From contig JAKSTJ010000004.1 of the NCBI GenBank assembly GCA_024402635.1, positions 17,821-81,820 on the forward strand: DNA of 64,000 nucleotides. The letters run 5' to 3'. A model generated the notes under the pieces. That model was not told the origin of the DNA. It did not search any database and saw only the letters and a program-made list of their open reading frames with translations. Within the stretch, counting starts at the first letter, position 1. Every line of letters begins with the position of its first letter. Origin of the DNA: Treponema sp. (lineage in GTDB: Bacteria > Spirochaetota > Spirochaetia > Treponematales > Treponemataceae). Shown piece by piece: positions 18,355-26,705 of this stretch. The translations under genes and the position numbers were made by a program.

Positions 18355-19407
18355 CTAGTAAGAAATTCTTAATTTTTCCCACATGGAATAATACATTTCA
18401 AGATTTTCACCTAAATCGTATTTTAATTCACACTTATCAAGTAATTTTGCTTCATACATTGGAGTTGAAGTCATATATTGTTCTGCTTCCATATTTACAG
18501 TGCAAGGGAACATAAAGAAGTCAAGGAATTGAGCATAGTTTTCTGGTCTGTGAATAAAGTTTATAAATTCACTAGCAAGTTCAACATTCTGTGAATTTTT
18601 TAAGATACACATACTGTCAAGATATGCTGGGCCTCCATCTTCAGGAATAAAGAAATCTATAGTTTCATCCCATTCTTCTTCTGGAACTTCACCGTAAATA
18701 CATTCTGCATAACCCTGGCAAAGCCATAAATCGCCACGAGCAAAATCTTTTCCAAAGCCTTCTGCATCATATTTTACAATGTTTGGACTCCAGTCCTTTT
18801 TTATCATTGCAACTGTATTTTTAAGAATCTGTTTATCTGTTGTACAAACGCTATATCCCTGGGCTTTAAGAGCATCTCCTAATACTTCCCGATAATCATC
18901 CATCATTGATGCGTGATCTTTAAATAATGGATTTCCAAAAATATTCCAGTTTCTTTCATAAGAACCTTCAGGAACTTTCTTTTTGTTAACGCTGATTCCT
19001 GCTGCCCCGTAATAATATGGAACTGCATATGTCATATCAGGATCGAAAGTCATTTTCTTAATGATTTCCGGATTAATCTTTTCTCTGTTTGTAAATTTTG
19101 ACTGATCTATTGGCTGTAACATTCCTCTTTGAATCATAATTGTTACATAATCCTGAGATGGAACTACAATATCAAAACTTTTTGCACCACCATTAACCAG
19201 TTTATTATACATTGTTTCGTTTGAATCATATTCTGTAAGAATTATTTTACAATCAAATTCTTTTTCAAAAGCTTCTTTTACTTCTGTTGGTGTATAATAT
19301 GTCCAGCTGTAAAGTTTAAGCTGCTTTCCATTCTCAGCGCACGAAAAAAATGTAAAAGCAAAAGTAGAAAGAACTAATGCTGTAAGTATATTTATAATTT
19401 TTTTCAT
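18355..19407 (-). CDS. potD: Spermidine/putrescine ABC transporter, substrate-binding lipoprotein
   Basis: A 350-residue solute-binding protein that captures polyamines outside the inner membrane. Lipoprotein signal (FTFFSC), then the PotD/PotF-type start LKLYSWTYYTPTEVKEAFEKE, FDIVVPSQDYVT, AVPYYYGAAGI, and late LASEFINFIHRPEN. Last of the potABCD operon, 25 nt after potC. RBS GGAG lies 6 nt before the ATG. Confidence 0.94.
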   Translation of the reverse strand: MKKIINILTALVLSTFAFTFFSCAENGKQLKLYSWTYYTPTEVKEAFEKEFDCKIILTEYDSNETMYNKLVNGGAKSFDIVVPSQDYVTIMIQRGMLQPIDQSKFTNREKINPEIIKKMTFDPDMTYAVPYYYGAAGISVNKKKVPEGSYERNWNIFGNPLFKDHASMMDDYREVLGDALKAQGYSVCTTDKQILKNTVAMIKKDWSPNIVKYDAEGFGKDFARGDLWLCQGYAECIYGEVPEEEWDETIDFFIPEDGGPAYLDSMCILKNSQNVELASEFINFIHRPENYAQFLDFFMFPCTVNMEAEQYMTSTPMYEAKLLDKCELKYDLGENLEMYYSMWEKLRISY

Positions 19408-19432
19408 TTATTTCTCCAAAGTATCTGAAATA

Positions 19433-20305
19433 CTAGTGAGCTGCTGCAAAACTCTTTAATCCTTTTCTGAAGATAACCGCAATAAGACCGATTACAATGA
19501 TTAAAACAAAGGATAAAGCATTAATTACAGGACTAACTCCATGTCGGATCATGTTGTATACAAAAATTGGTAATGTTTCAATGTTTCCGTTTACCAAAGA
19601 TGTAATTACAAAATCTTCAATTGAGAGAGTTACGCTCATCATAAAACCGCTCATAATTCCAGGCATAATTGCAGGAATAATAACTTTAAATAAAGTCTGT
19701 TTTTCTGTGGCTCCTAAGTCATGACTTGCTTCAATAATTGAATAATCAAATTCATCAACTCGGGAACTTACCATAAGATATGCAAATGGAAGACAGAAAG
19801 TTGTATGAGCAATAATAATTGTTCCAAGCCCTAAGTCCATTTCAATTCCACTTAAGAAAATCAAAAGTGAAACACCCATTATTACTTCTGGAAGAACCAT
19901 TGGAAGGAAACTTATAGACTGAATGTAATTTCGTCCAATAAATTTATACCAGCTTATTCCAATAGCAGCCATTGTTCCAAGAATTGTAGATAAAAGTGCT
20001 GAAACTAAAGCTACAATTGAACTGTAAAGCAATGAAAGCCATAATTCATCTGAACGCAAGAATAAATCTTCATACCATCTGAACGAAAGTCCTGTAAAAG
20101 AAGAACCTTCTGATTTATTAAAAGAATAAAGAATAATTACAAACAATGGTATATAGAGGAACAAAATAGATAATCCCAAAATTGTTCTTGAAAAAGATAA
20201 CTTTGGTGCATGTTTTTTCCAATATCTTCTTGCATGCTTGTTATTTTCTGTTCTAGGCTGCTTTTTACCAAGCTTTGAAACAATAAGTGTTGTTAAAAAA
20301 TCCAT
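19433..20305 (-). CDS. potC: Spermidine/putrescine ABC transporter permease PotC
   Basis: A 290-residue inner-membrane permease with six predicted helices and the EAA loop EASHDLGATEKQTLFKVIIP that docks on the ATPase. Compared with the usual ~260 residues it has about 35 extra N-terminal residues, rich in Lys and Arg. It follows potB by 15 nt; RBS GAGG lies 7 nt before the ATG. Confidence 0.94.
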   Translation of the reverse strand: MDFLTTLIVSKLGKKQPRTENNKHARRYWKKHAPKLSFSRTILGLSILFLYIPLFVIILYSFNKSEGSSFTGLSFRWYEDLFLRSDELWLSLLYSSIVALVSALLSTILGTMAAIGISWYKFIGRNYIQSISFLPMVLPEVIMGVSLLIFLSGIEMDLGLGTIIIAHTTFCLPFAYLMVSSRVDEFDYSIIEASHDLGATEKQTLFKVIIPAIMPGIMSGFMMSVTLSIEDFVITSLVNGNIETLPIFVYNMIRHGVSPVINALSFVLIIVIGLIAVIFRKGLKSFAAAH

Positions 20306-20320
20306 CTTAGCGCCTCTTAA

Positions 20321-21349
20321 TTAGTTTGTACTTGCTGCAACAGTTGCTGTTTTCTTTTCTGTTACACCTGAATCTTCTTTACCTGAAGATTTTTTTAATT
20401 TCTGATCCCGTCTGTTAGAAGAAATCATAAATAAAATAGCGGCCATACTTACAACTGTTAATAATACAGAGAAAGCAGAAGCTAATGGTAAGTTTCTTGC
20501 CTTATTGATCTGGTCCATAATGATATTTCCCAGCATGTAACTCTTTGTACTACCAACTAACTGAGGAACTGTATAGTTACCGAAAATTGGAATGAAAGTA
20601 AAAATCAATGAGCTGATAATTCCACTTTTTATTCCTGGTATAAGAATTTTAAACATTGATTGTGCTTTTGTAGCTCCCAAATCTCTTGCAGCTTCAAGTA
20701 ATGAAAAATCAAAACGATCTACTGCTGTAAAGATTGGAAGAATTGCATATGGTAAATACATGTAAATACTTACAATTACAACCGCAGTTTTTGTGTACAT
20801 TAATTTATGAGGTGTAAATACCCAATCTTTATTTCCAATAATCCAGTTAAAGGCGGTCTCTATTCCTTTGCAGAGCTGATTGATTAATCCTTCATCTCCA
20901 AGGATTGATTGCCAGGCAAAAATACGGATTAATGAGTTTGTCATAAAAGGAATAATTACCAGAATTAACAACAAAGTCTGTCTTTTACTTCTTGCAATAG
21001 CATAACCACAAGGTATGGCAATTAATAATGAGACAATTGTTGAAATTAATGTCATCCAGAGAGTTCTAAAGATTATTGGCAAATAGATAAATTTTCCTGT
21101 ATCTTCATCAATAGCAAAAATTGCTTTATATGAATTAAAAGAAAAACTTTTCTGGATACCACCATAAAGATCTCTCTTCATGAATGAGTAGCATACAATA
21201 ATAATAATTGGTACTACAAAGAAAATTGTAAACCATAAACCCATTGGCCATGCATAAGCTGGACCTGGATTTGCTTTTCTATATTTTGAAGCATGTGCTT
21301 TTGAAGCAATTTTCAAAAGAAAAGGCTTTTTCTGTTCGTTCTTTTTCAT
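20321..21349 (-). CDS. potB: Spermidine/putrescine ABC transporter permease PotB
   Basis: A 342-residue inner-membrane permease partnered with PotC. EAA loop EAARDLGATKAQSMFKILIP and about six membrane helices; basic N-terminal tail and a polar C-terminal tail (SSGKEDSGVTEKK) extend beyond the family core. It begins 3 nt after the potA stop with a weak SD, implying translational coupling. Confidence 0.94.
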   Translation of the reverse strand: MKKNEQKKPFLLKIASKAHASKYRKANPGPAYAWPMGLWFTIFFVVPIIIIVCYSFMKRDLYGGIQKSFSFNSYKAIFAIDEDTGKFIYLPIIFRTLWMTLISTIVSLLIAIPCGYAIARSKRQTLLLILVIIPFMTNSLIRIFAWQSILGDEGLINQLCKGIETAFNWIIGNKDWVFTPHKLMYTKTAVVIVSIYMYLPYAILPIFTAVDRFDFSLLEAARDLGATKAQSMFKILIPGIKSGIISSLIFTFIPIFGNYTVPQLVGSTKSYMLGNIIMDQINKARNLPLASAFSVLLTVVSMAAILFMISSNRRDQKLKKSSGKEDSGVTEKKTATVAASTN

Positions 21350-21352
21350 AGG

Positions 21353-22552
21353 CTATTTATTGATGTCTTCAACAATATATGCGTCTTCTGCTGACCAGGA
21401 AACGTAAACCTTGTCTTTCCACTGAATTACAGGACCGTCATCCATGTAGTCTGTGTGCTGCTTGTATACTTTAATAATTTTACCAGTATCAAGTTTTACA
21501 TAGAATTTAGACTGGAATCCAGAATAAATAGGTTCTTCAACAACGCCACTGAATACATTAATATCTGTTCTTCCACCTGTTGAAGGAGGTTCAAGAGTAA
21601 TGCGGATTTTTTCAGGACGAATTGTAAATGCAACTTTCTGACCTTTTTTAGTAAAATCATAATCAGTAACCTGCATGTAACGGTCAAGTGCGGCTTCAGC
21701 AGCTGTATCTGTTGCTAAAGGAGCCTGTTTTCCTAATTCAGGAACTGAAAGGGTTGCCATATAATCGTCGTTTCCATTTATATCTTTGTGAGGAACACAA
21801 TCAACAACTTCTGCATCAAAAAGATTTGTTTCACCAATGAACTGTGCTACAAACTGAGTTGCAGGACTTTCGTAAATTTCATATGGTGTACCAATCTGAA
21901 GTACATGACCATGATTCATAACAGCAATTCTATCTGAAACAGAAAGAGCTTCTGACTGATCGTGAGTTACATAAATGAAGGTAATTCCAATCTGATCGTG
22001 AAGTCTGTCTAAATCAATGAGAAGATTTGCTCTAAGTTTTGCATCAAGAGCAGAGAGAGGTTCATCGAGAAGAAGAACTTTTGGTTCATTAATAAGCGCT
22101 CTTGCAATAGCTACACGCTGTTTCTGTCCACCAGAAAGTTGATTTGGTTTTTTGTTGATATGTTCATCAAGCTGAACCAGATGTACATATTCTCTAACTT
22201 TCTTGTCTATTTCTTCTTTAGAAAGTTTATTTTCTTTGTTAATTTTCAGAGGAAATGCAACATTTTCATAAATTGTCATATGAGGGAAAAGTGCATAGGT
22301 CTGAAATACAGTGTTGGATGGTCTTTTGTTTGGCTGAAGAGGAACAACGTTCTGGTCATCAAAAAGAACTACGCCGTCATCAGGAAATTCGAAACCAGCA
22401 ATAATGCGAAGCAAAGTTGTTTTGCCACATCCAGAAGGGCCCAGCAGAGAGAAGAATTCGCCCTTATTAATAGTGAAGTTGATGTCATCAAGAGCTACGA
22501 AATCTCCGAAGCGTTTTGATACATGATCAATGGTAACCTGACTTGCTTTCAT
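21353..22552 (-). CDS. potA: Spermidine/putrescine ABC transporter ATPase PotA
   Basis: A 399-residue cytoplasmic ATPase energising PotBC. Walker A GPSGCGKTT near residue 40, signature LSGGQKQRVA, Walker B VLLLDEPLSALD, and switch His in YVTHDQSEAL. A C-terminal TOBE region (IRPEKIRI, VEEPIYSGFQSKFYV) is present, with a roughly 30-residue insertion before it. First gene of potABCD. RBS GAGGT lies 7 nt before the ATG. A strong terminator for azlCD lies upstream, so the operon must have its own promoter in 22554-22627. Confidence 0.96.
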   Translation of the reverse strand: MKASQVTIDHVSKRFGDFVALDDINFTINKGEFFSLLGPSGCGKTTLLRIIAGFEFPDDGVVLFDDQNVVPLQPNKRPSNTVFQTYALFPHMTIYENVAFPLKINKENKLSKEEIDKKVREYVHLVQLDEHINKKPNQLSGGQKQRVAIARALINEPKVLLLDEPLSALDAKLRANLLIDLDRLHDQIGITFIYVTHDQSEALSVSDRIAVMNHGHVLQIGTPYEIYESPATQFVAQFIGETNLFDAEVVDCVPHKDINGNDDYMATLSVPELGKQAPLATDTAAEAALDRYMQVTDYDFTKKGQKVAFTIRPEKIRITLEPPSTGGRTDINVFSGVVEEPIYSGFQSKFYVKLDTGKIIKVYKQHTDYMDDGPVIQWKDKVYVSWSAEDAYIVEDINK

Positions 22553-22627
22553 TCAAGTAACCTCTTGTAAAAAAAATTATCAAACAATCAGATGTTCGAT
22601 GAATTAAAAAGTCACGCATAAATAAAA

Positions 22628-22653
22628 AAGAACCTTACTCTAGTAAAGTTCTT
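22628..22653 (-). terminator. azlCD terminator
   Basis: An 11-bp stem (22628-22638 with 22643-22653, one G-U pair in the minus-strand RNA), tetraloop TCTA in DNA, followed on the minus strand by a six-T run. It is about 90 nt after the azlD stop and upstream of potA. Confidence 0.85.
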
Positions 22654-22743
22654 TTATCTACCATGTTTTTTTTATCTAAGACATAAAATGCAATATATAT
22701 GACTTTATGTCAATTAAAAAATCAATTTTATTTTAATTTTTTT

Positions 22744-23088
22744 TTATAAAATTCTAATTAAAATCATGTATAAGATTGTACCGCCAGAAATGCTTAATAA
22801 TGGATTTTTTTTCCATAAATGAAGTACTGTTGTAACTAAGGAAGCTGCAATATATGGGACAAATCCTGCTGGTGTAAGACCTGTTTCCGATGAATAAAAA
22901 GTCATATCTTTAAGACAATAAACAACAAGAACAGACATTACTAATGGTGGAATAAATCTTTCAATAAAGCGGATAAACTTTGGAGGTTCTTTCTTTGAAA
23001 ACAGTAAAAATGGAAAGGCTCTTTCTAAAAATATGAGAGCACCTATTGCAAGAGAAATTATAAGAATCTGAATAAGAGTATATTTCAT
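22744..23088 (-). CDS. azlD: AzlD-family branched-chain amino acid export subunit
   Basis: A 114-residue, four-helix inner-membrane protein. ALIFLERAFPFLLF and SVLVVYCLKDM match the AzlD family. It overlaps the end of azlC by 4 nt (ATGA), so the two are translationally coupled. Exports branched-chain amino acids or analogues with AzlC (family knowledge). Confidence 0.88.
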   Translation of the reverse strand: MKYTLIQILIISLAIGALIFLERAFPFLLFSKKEPPKFIRFIERFIPPLVMSVLVVYCLKDMTFYSSETGLTPAGFVPYIAASLVTTVLHLWKKNPLLSISGGTILYMILIRIL

Positions 23089-23786
23089 ATTTTTTTAAGC
23101 TCCGAAAATTTTACAAAGAATAAAGCCAGAATTCCGGCACAGATTGAAATAATCAGAATATTACTGCTTTCTATAAGATTAAATTTCCACATCAAAATCG
23201 AAATAAAAGTGAAAATGGCACCTGTAAGTGGTGGAATAAAATCCTTTGTTTTCTTTATCTGTTCGATTGTAAGTACTATAAATAATGCAGTAAGTGCAAA
23301 ATCTACTCCGGACAAATCAAATGGAAGTAAAGTTCCCATTATGGCTCCAATTGTACTTCCTGCTATCCAGTAACATTGATCTAATAGAGAAAGAATTCCG
23401 TAAAAGGAATATTTATTCTCGCCTTCTGGAGGATTAATGGTTGTAAGAATTGAATAGGTTTCGTCTGTTAATGCAAAAATTAAATATGGCTTCCACTTTC
23501 CGGAACCTTTGAACTTTGTAATTAATGAAAGACCGTAAACAATATGACGAATGTTTAGTAAAACTTCTGAAATTAAAATTGTTATAACTGGAGTTCCTGC
23601 TGCAAAAAGTCCTACTGCAAGAATCTGTCCTGAACCTGCAAAAATAAAAACTGCAGAGAATGTTGCAAGCCACCATGGAAAACCGCTTCCAGAAGATAAA
23701 ATTCCGTATGCGATTCCTAATGTCAGGTATCCAAACAGTACTGGAATGGAAGCTTTGAATGCTGCCGAAATACATTTTTTTGTCAT
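23085..23786 (-). CDS. azlC: AzlC-family branched-chain amino acid exporter
   Basis: A 233-residue inner-membrane protein with FKASIPVLFGYLTLGIAYGI at the N-terminus, LLNIRHIVYGLSL, and LTDETYSIL, all typical of AzlC. It forms an export system with AzlD. The start lacks a good SD, and a TATAAT lies 9 nt upstream of the ATG, so the 5' UTR may be very short. Confidence 0.9.
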   Translation of the reverse strand: MTKKCISAAFKASIPVLFGYLTLGIAYGILSSGSGFPWWLATFSAVFIFAGSGQILAVGLFAAGTPVITILISEVLLNIRHIVYGLSLITKFKGSGKWKPYLIFALTDETYSILTTINPPEGENKYSFYGILSLLDQCYWIAGSTIGAIMGTLLPFDLSGVDFALTALFIVLTIEQIKKTKDFIPPLTGAIFTFISILMWKFNLIESSNILIISICAGILALFFVKFSELKKI

Positions 23787-23888
23787 AGTTTCAGAATTAT
23801 ATTTTATTTTATGTTTTATGAATACTACCTATTTATTATAGAAAAAAAATACTCAATCTAATTGTAGAAATATGATTTGTGTACTAAA

Positions 23889-26705
23889 ATGTTACTTGTG
23901 AAAGAATCAGTTTTATCCTACGGAACTTTTGTTTCCGGTTCTACAAAGTCAAAGAAAAATATTAAAAACTCTGAAAAAATACACAGTAATCCTGCTGAAA
24001 AATTAGGAATTTTCGAAGAATTACCTGAAGTTTTATCTGAAAAAGCCAGCGTAAATTTGCTTGATAATATTCTAGATGAAATTTCCAGTGAGTATTCAAA
24101 AAAGAATGATGAAAAAATTTCAGAAGAAACTGTGAAGTCTTCTGAAGATAACGTTGAAGTAATTGAAGAAGAGGAAGCTGAAGAAGAAGATCCTTTCCCC
24201 AGAAGCGAAATTCCTTCAATCACAGACATAATGAATGCCGGTGAAGAAAAATCTGCTGAAGAAAATCTGGCACCGGTAGAAAATAATTTTACAGAAGAAA
24301 AACCTTTGTCTGATTCAAAAACTGAAACAACTCCAAAAGAAATTATTGATTTTTCAGAAGAAAATAATTTAACTGAAGAATCTGTTCTGGATTGGGAAGT
24401 TCCATATTATGATGATACGGAAAATCGTGGAAAAAACAAAATTTCTGAAAAAAAATTCATTCCTGCTGAAAAGAAATTAAAAACAGAAGAAATTTCGGTA
24501 AAGCCTGAAAAAATCAAAGAAAAAAAGGAAAAAATAAAAAAAGAAAAATCTGTAAGGGTTAATAAAACTGTTAAAGAAAGTACTGATTCTAAAAAATCCG
24601 AAATTGAAAAAGACAGTAAGAAAATTCAAAAGGTAAAAAGACCAATAGGTTTTGTTTTAATAGCCATTATTTCCATCATTGTTATTGTTTCTCTTGCAAT
24701 GGTTACTGTGATTGTTTCAAAAACTACAACTGACGATACAATCGTAACTGCTGAAACTAACAATCGTACTCAAAATGACCGGGCCGCCAGCGACTGTGAA
24801 TCCCGGCTTTCCAATGTCATTTCTTCTGTTGAAATGTTTTATTATCTTGTTGAATCTTCTGTTAATCAGGAAATTGAAGTTGATTCTACAGCTAAAAGAT
24901 TTTTTGAAGGTAATAAAGATGTTGGCGGAGTTTATTTTATTAATTCCAACAAAAAATTTATTAATTATCAATTTTTTTCAGAAAGAGAAATAAATACCGC
25001 TTTATTTGACAGTTATATTTCACAGGAAGAAGAAATTATTGATTCTTTGGTTCCTGGTGTTTCTCAAATAAATAATACATCTCCATTTTTTGGAACTTCT
25101 TCTCTGATGATTTTCTGTACATTTCAGTCTGGTTCTGTTTCTGAAAAGGCTATTGTGTTTATTTCTTCCGAGAAACTTCAGGAAAATCTTTCAAATAATA
25201 CAATTAATCTTTCCTTCATTGTAAATAATAAAGGTGAAGTTCTTGTTCATCCGGATATTTCGATTATGAAAAATGGTTTAAATTTTTCAAATCATCAGGT
25301 TGTTTCAAGAATGATGGAAAGCGGTTCCTTAAATGAACAGTTTACCTATGTAAATAATGATGAGGAACAGATAATAGGTGCTTATAAAAAAATCTCTGTT
25401 GCAGGTTGTTCTGTAATTACTGAAGTTCATACAGAAATAATTCTTGAAGGTGTAAAAAGTACAATCAGAGGAAATATTTATCTTACAATTGCCATTCTTG
25501 CAATTTCGATTATGGTAATCTGGTTTTTCTCTTCAAGTTTGAGTACCCCTTTAAAAACTTTAACAGCTGTTACTAATGAAATTAATCAGGGAAACTTTAA
25601 TACTGATTTATTTAATGAATTAAGTGACAACAGAAAAGATGAAATCGGCGTTTTAATAAAAAGTACAAAAGCTGAACGAAAAATGCTTAATGCTGTAACT
25701 CGACTTACAAATCCTGCTGTTACAAGAGCAATTGTTCGTGATGAAATTGATATGCTGCCTCATTTTAAGGATATTACTATTTTCTTTAGTGATATTCGTG
25801 GTTTTACAGCAATTTCAGATCAGTTTAATAAACAGTATGGAAAAGATTCTGCAGGTGAAATCATCAGTTTTTTAAATGATTATATGGCAAGAATGGTAAC
25901 CTGTATAACAATAACTGGTGGAACTGTTGATAAATTTGAAGGAGACGCTATTATGGCTGCCTGGGGAGTTCTTCGAAATGATAAACTTGATTTTGAAAAT
26001 CTCCCTGATTCTGATGAAGAAAAATTAAAATTAAAAGCAGAACATGAAGCCCACGTTGTTGAAGATGCATTGAATTCAATAAGAGCAGGAATTGCAATGC
26101 GTTATTCATTGGCAAAATATAATAAAGATGCAGCAGAATATACAAAAAATAATCCTGGAAAATACAAACCGGTAATCAGAATTGGAGCTGGAATAAATAC
26201 TGGCCGTGCAACTGTTGGATTTATGGGTTCCGAAGTTTATAAACTTGAACATTCATCAATTGGTGATGATGTAAATCTTGCTTCAAGAACCGAAAGTTCT
26301 AATAAACTTTGTGGAACTGATATGCTGATTACTCAGAATACTTATGATATTTTGAAATATAAATATATTCGTTGTGAAGAAAATAATTTTACAATTGCAG
26401 AAGAAAATCTTAAAAATGAAATTGTTGTAGAAATGATTCCTGTTGCTTTTGATGTAAAAGGAAAGGGACAGCAGCATTTCTATGGAATTGTAAATATGCC
26501 TGCATTTGATGTTCTGGAATTCTTTAAAGCAGAAAATACAGAATATGCAAATCCTGATTTTAAGGTAGATGAAGATTGTCTTAAAACCGTTGGTCCTGAA
26601 GGTCCAAAAACTCTGAATGAAGTAAGAGATCTTTTAGGAATTCCTGTACCAGATTTTTCTAAGGTAAACCTTAATGAAGAAGAAAACAAAGTCAAGATTA
26701 GCTAG
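23889..26705 (+). CDS. Transmembrane class III adenylate/guanylate cyclase with periplasmic sensor and acidic cytosolic N-terminus
   Basis: About 938 residues. Residues 1-250 are an unusual acidic, Glu/Lys-rich, low-complexity cytosolic region; TM1 about 253-278; a Cache-like periplasmic sensor region about 285-525; TM2 about 530-550; HAMP; then a class III cyclase domain about 610-860. Metal ligands Asp635 (FFSDIRGF) and Asp686 (KFEGDAIMAAWG), the purine-binding Lys682, and VNLASR are present. The position that is Asp in many adenylate cyclases is Ser (HSSIGDD), recalling class IIIb enzymes. The start is uncertain: the ATG is taken, but a TTG lies 12 nt upstream. It overlaps the FecR gene by 32 nt and heads a six-gene surface operon. 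Confidence 0.88.
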   Translation: MLLVKESVLSYGTFVSGSTKSKKNIKNSEKIHSNPAEKLGIFEELPEVLSEKASVNLLDNILDEISSEYSKKNDEKISEETVKSSEDNVEVIEEEEAEEEDPFPRSEIPSITDIMNAGEEKSAEENLAPVENNFTEEKPLSDSKTETTPKEIIDFSEENNLTEESVLDWEVPYYDDTENRGKNKISEKKFIPAEKKLKTEEISVKPEKIKEKKEKIKKEKSVRVNKTVKESTDSKKSEIEKDSKKIQKVKRPIGFVLIAIISIIVIVSLAMVTVIVSKTTTDDTIVTAETNNRTQNDRAASDCESRLSNVISSVEMFYYLVESSVNQEIEVDSTAKRFFEGNKDVGGVYFINSNKKFINYQFFSEREINTALFDSYISQEEEIIDSLVPGVSQINNTSPFFGTSSLMIFCTFQSGSVSEKAIVFISSEKLQENLSNNTINLSFIVNNKGEVLVHPDISIMKNGLNFSNHQVVSRMMESGSLNEQFTYVNNDEEQIIGAYKKISVAGCSVITEVHTEIILEGVKSTIRGNIYLTIAILAISIMVIWFFSSSLSTPLKTLTAVTNEINQGNFNTDLFNELSDNRKDEIGVLIKSTKAERKMLNAVTRLTNPAVTRAIVRDEIDMLPHFKDITIFFSDIRGFTAISDQFNKQYGKDSAGEIISFLNDYMARMVTCITITGGTVDKFEGDAIMAAWGVLRNDKLDFENLPDSDEEKLKLKAEHEAHVVEDALNSIRAGIAMRYSLAKYNKDAAEYTKNNPGKYKPVIRIGAGINTGRATVGFMGSEVYKLEHSSIGDDVNLASRTESSNKLCGTDMLITQNTYDILKYKYIRCEENNFTIAEENLKNEIVVEMIPVAFDVKGKGQQHFYGIVNMPAFDVLEFFKAENTEYANPDFKVDEDCLKTVGPEGPKTLNEVRDLLGIPVPDFSKVNLNEEENKVKIS

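Noticed and set aside
22139..22519. 126-residue plus-strand reading frame
   Set aside because: It is antisense to the conserved ATPase core of potA, and its composition (Phe/Asn rich) is typical of a shadow frame.
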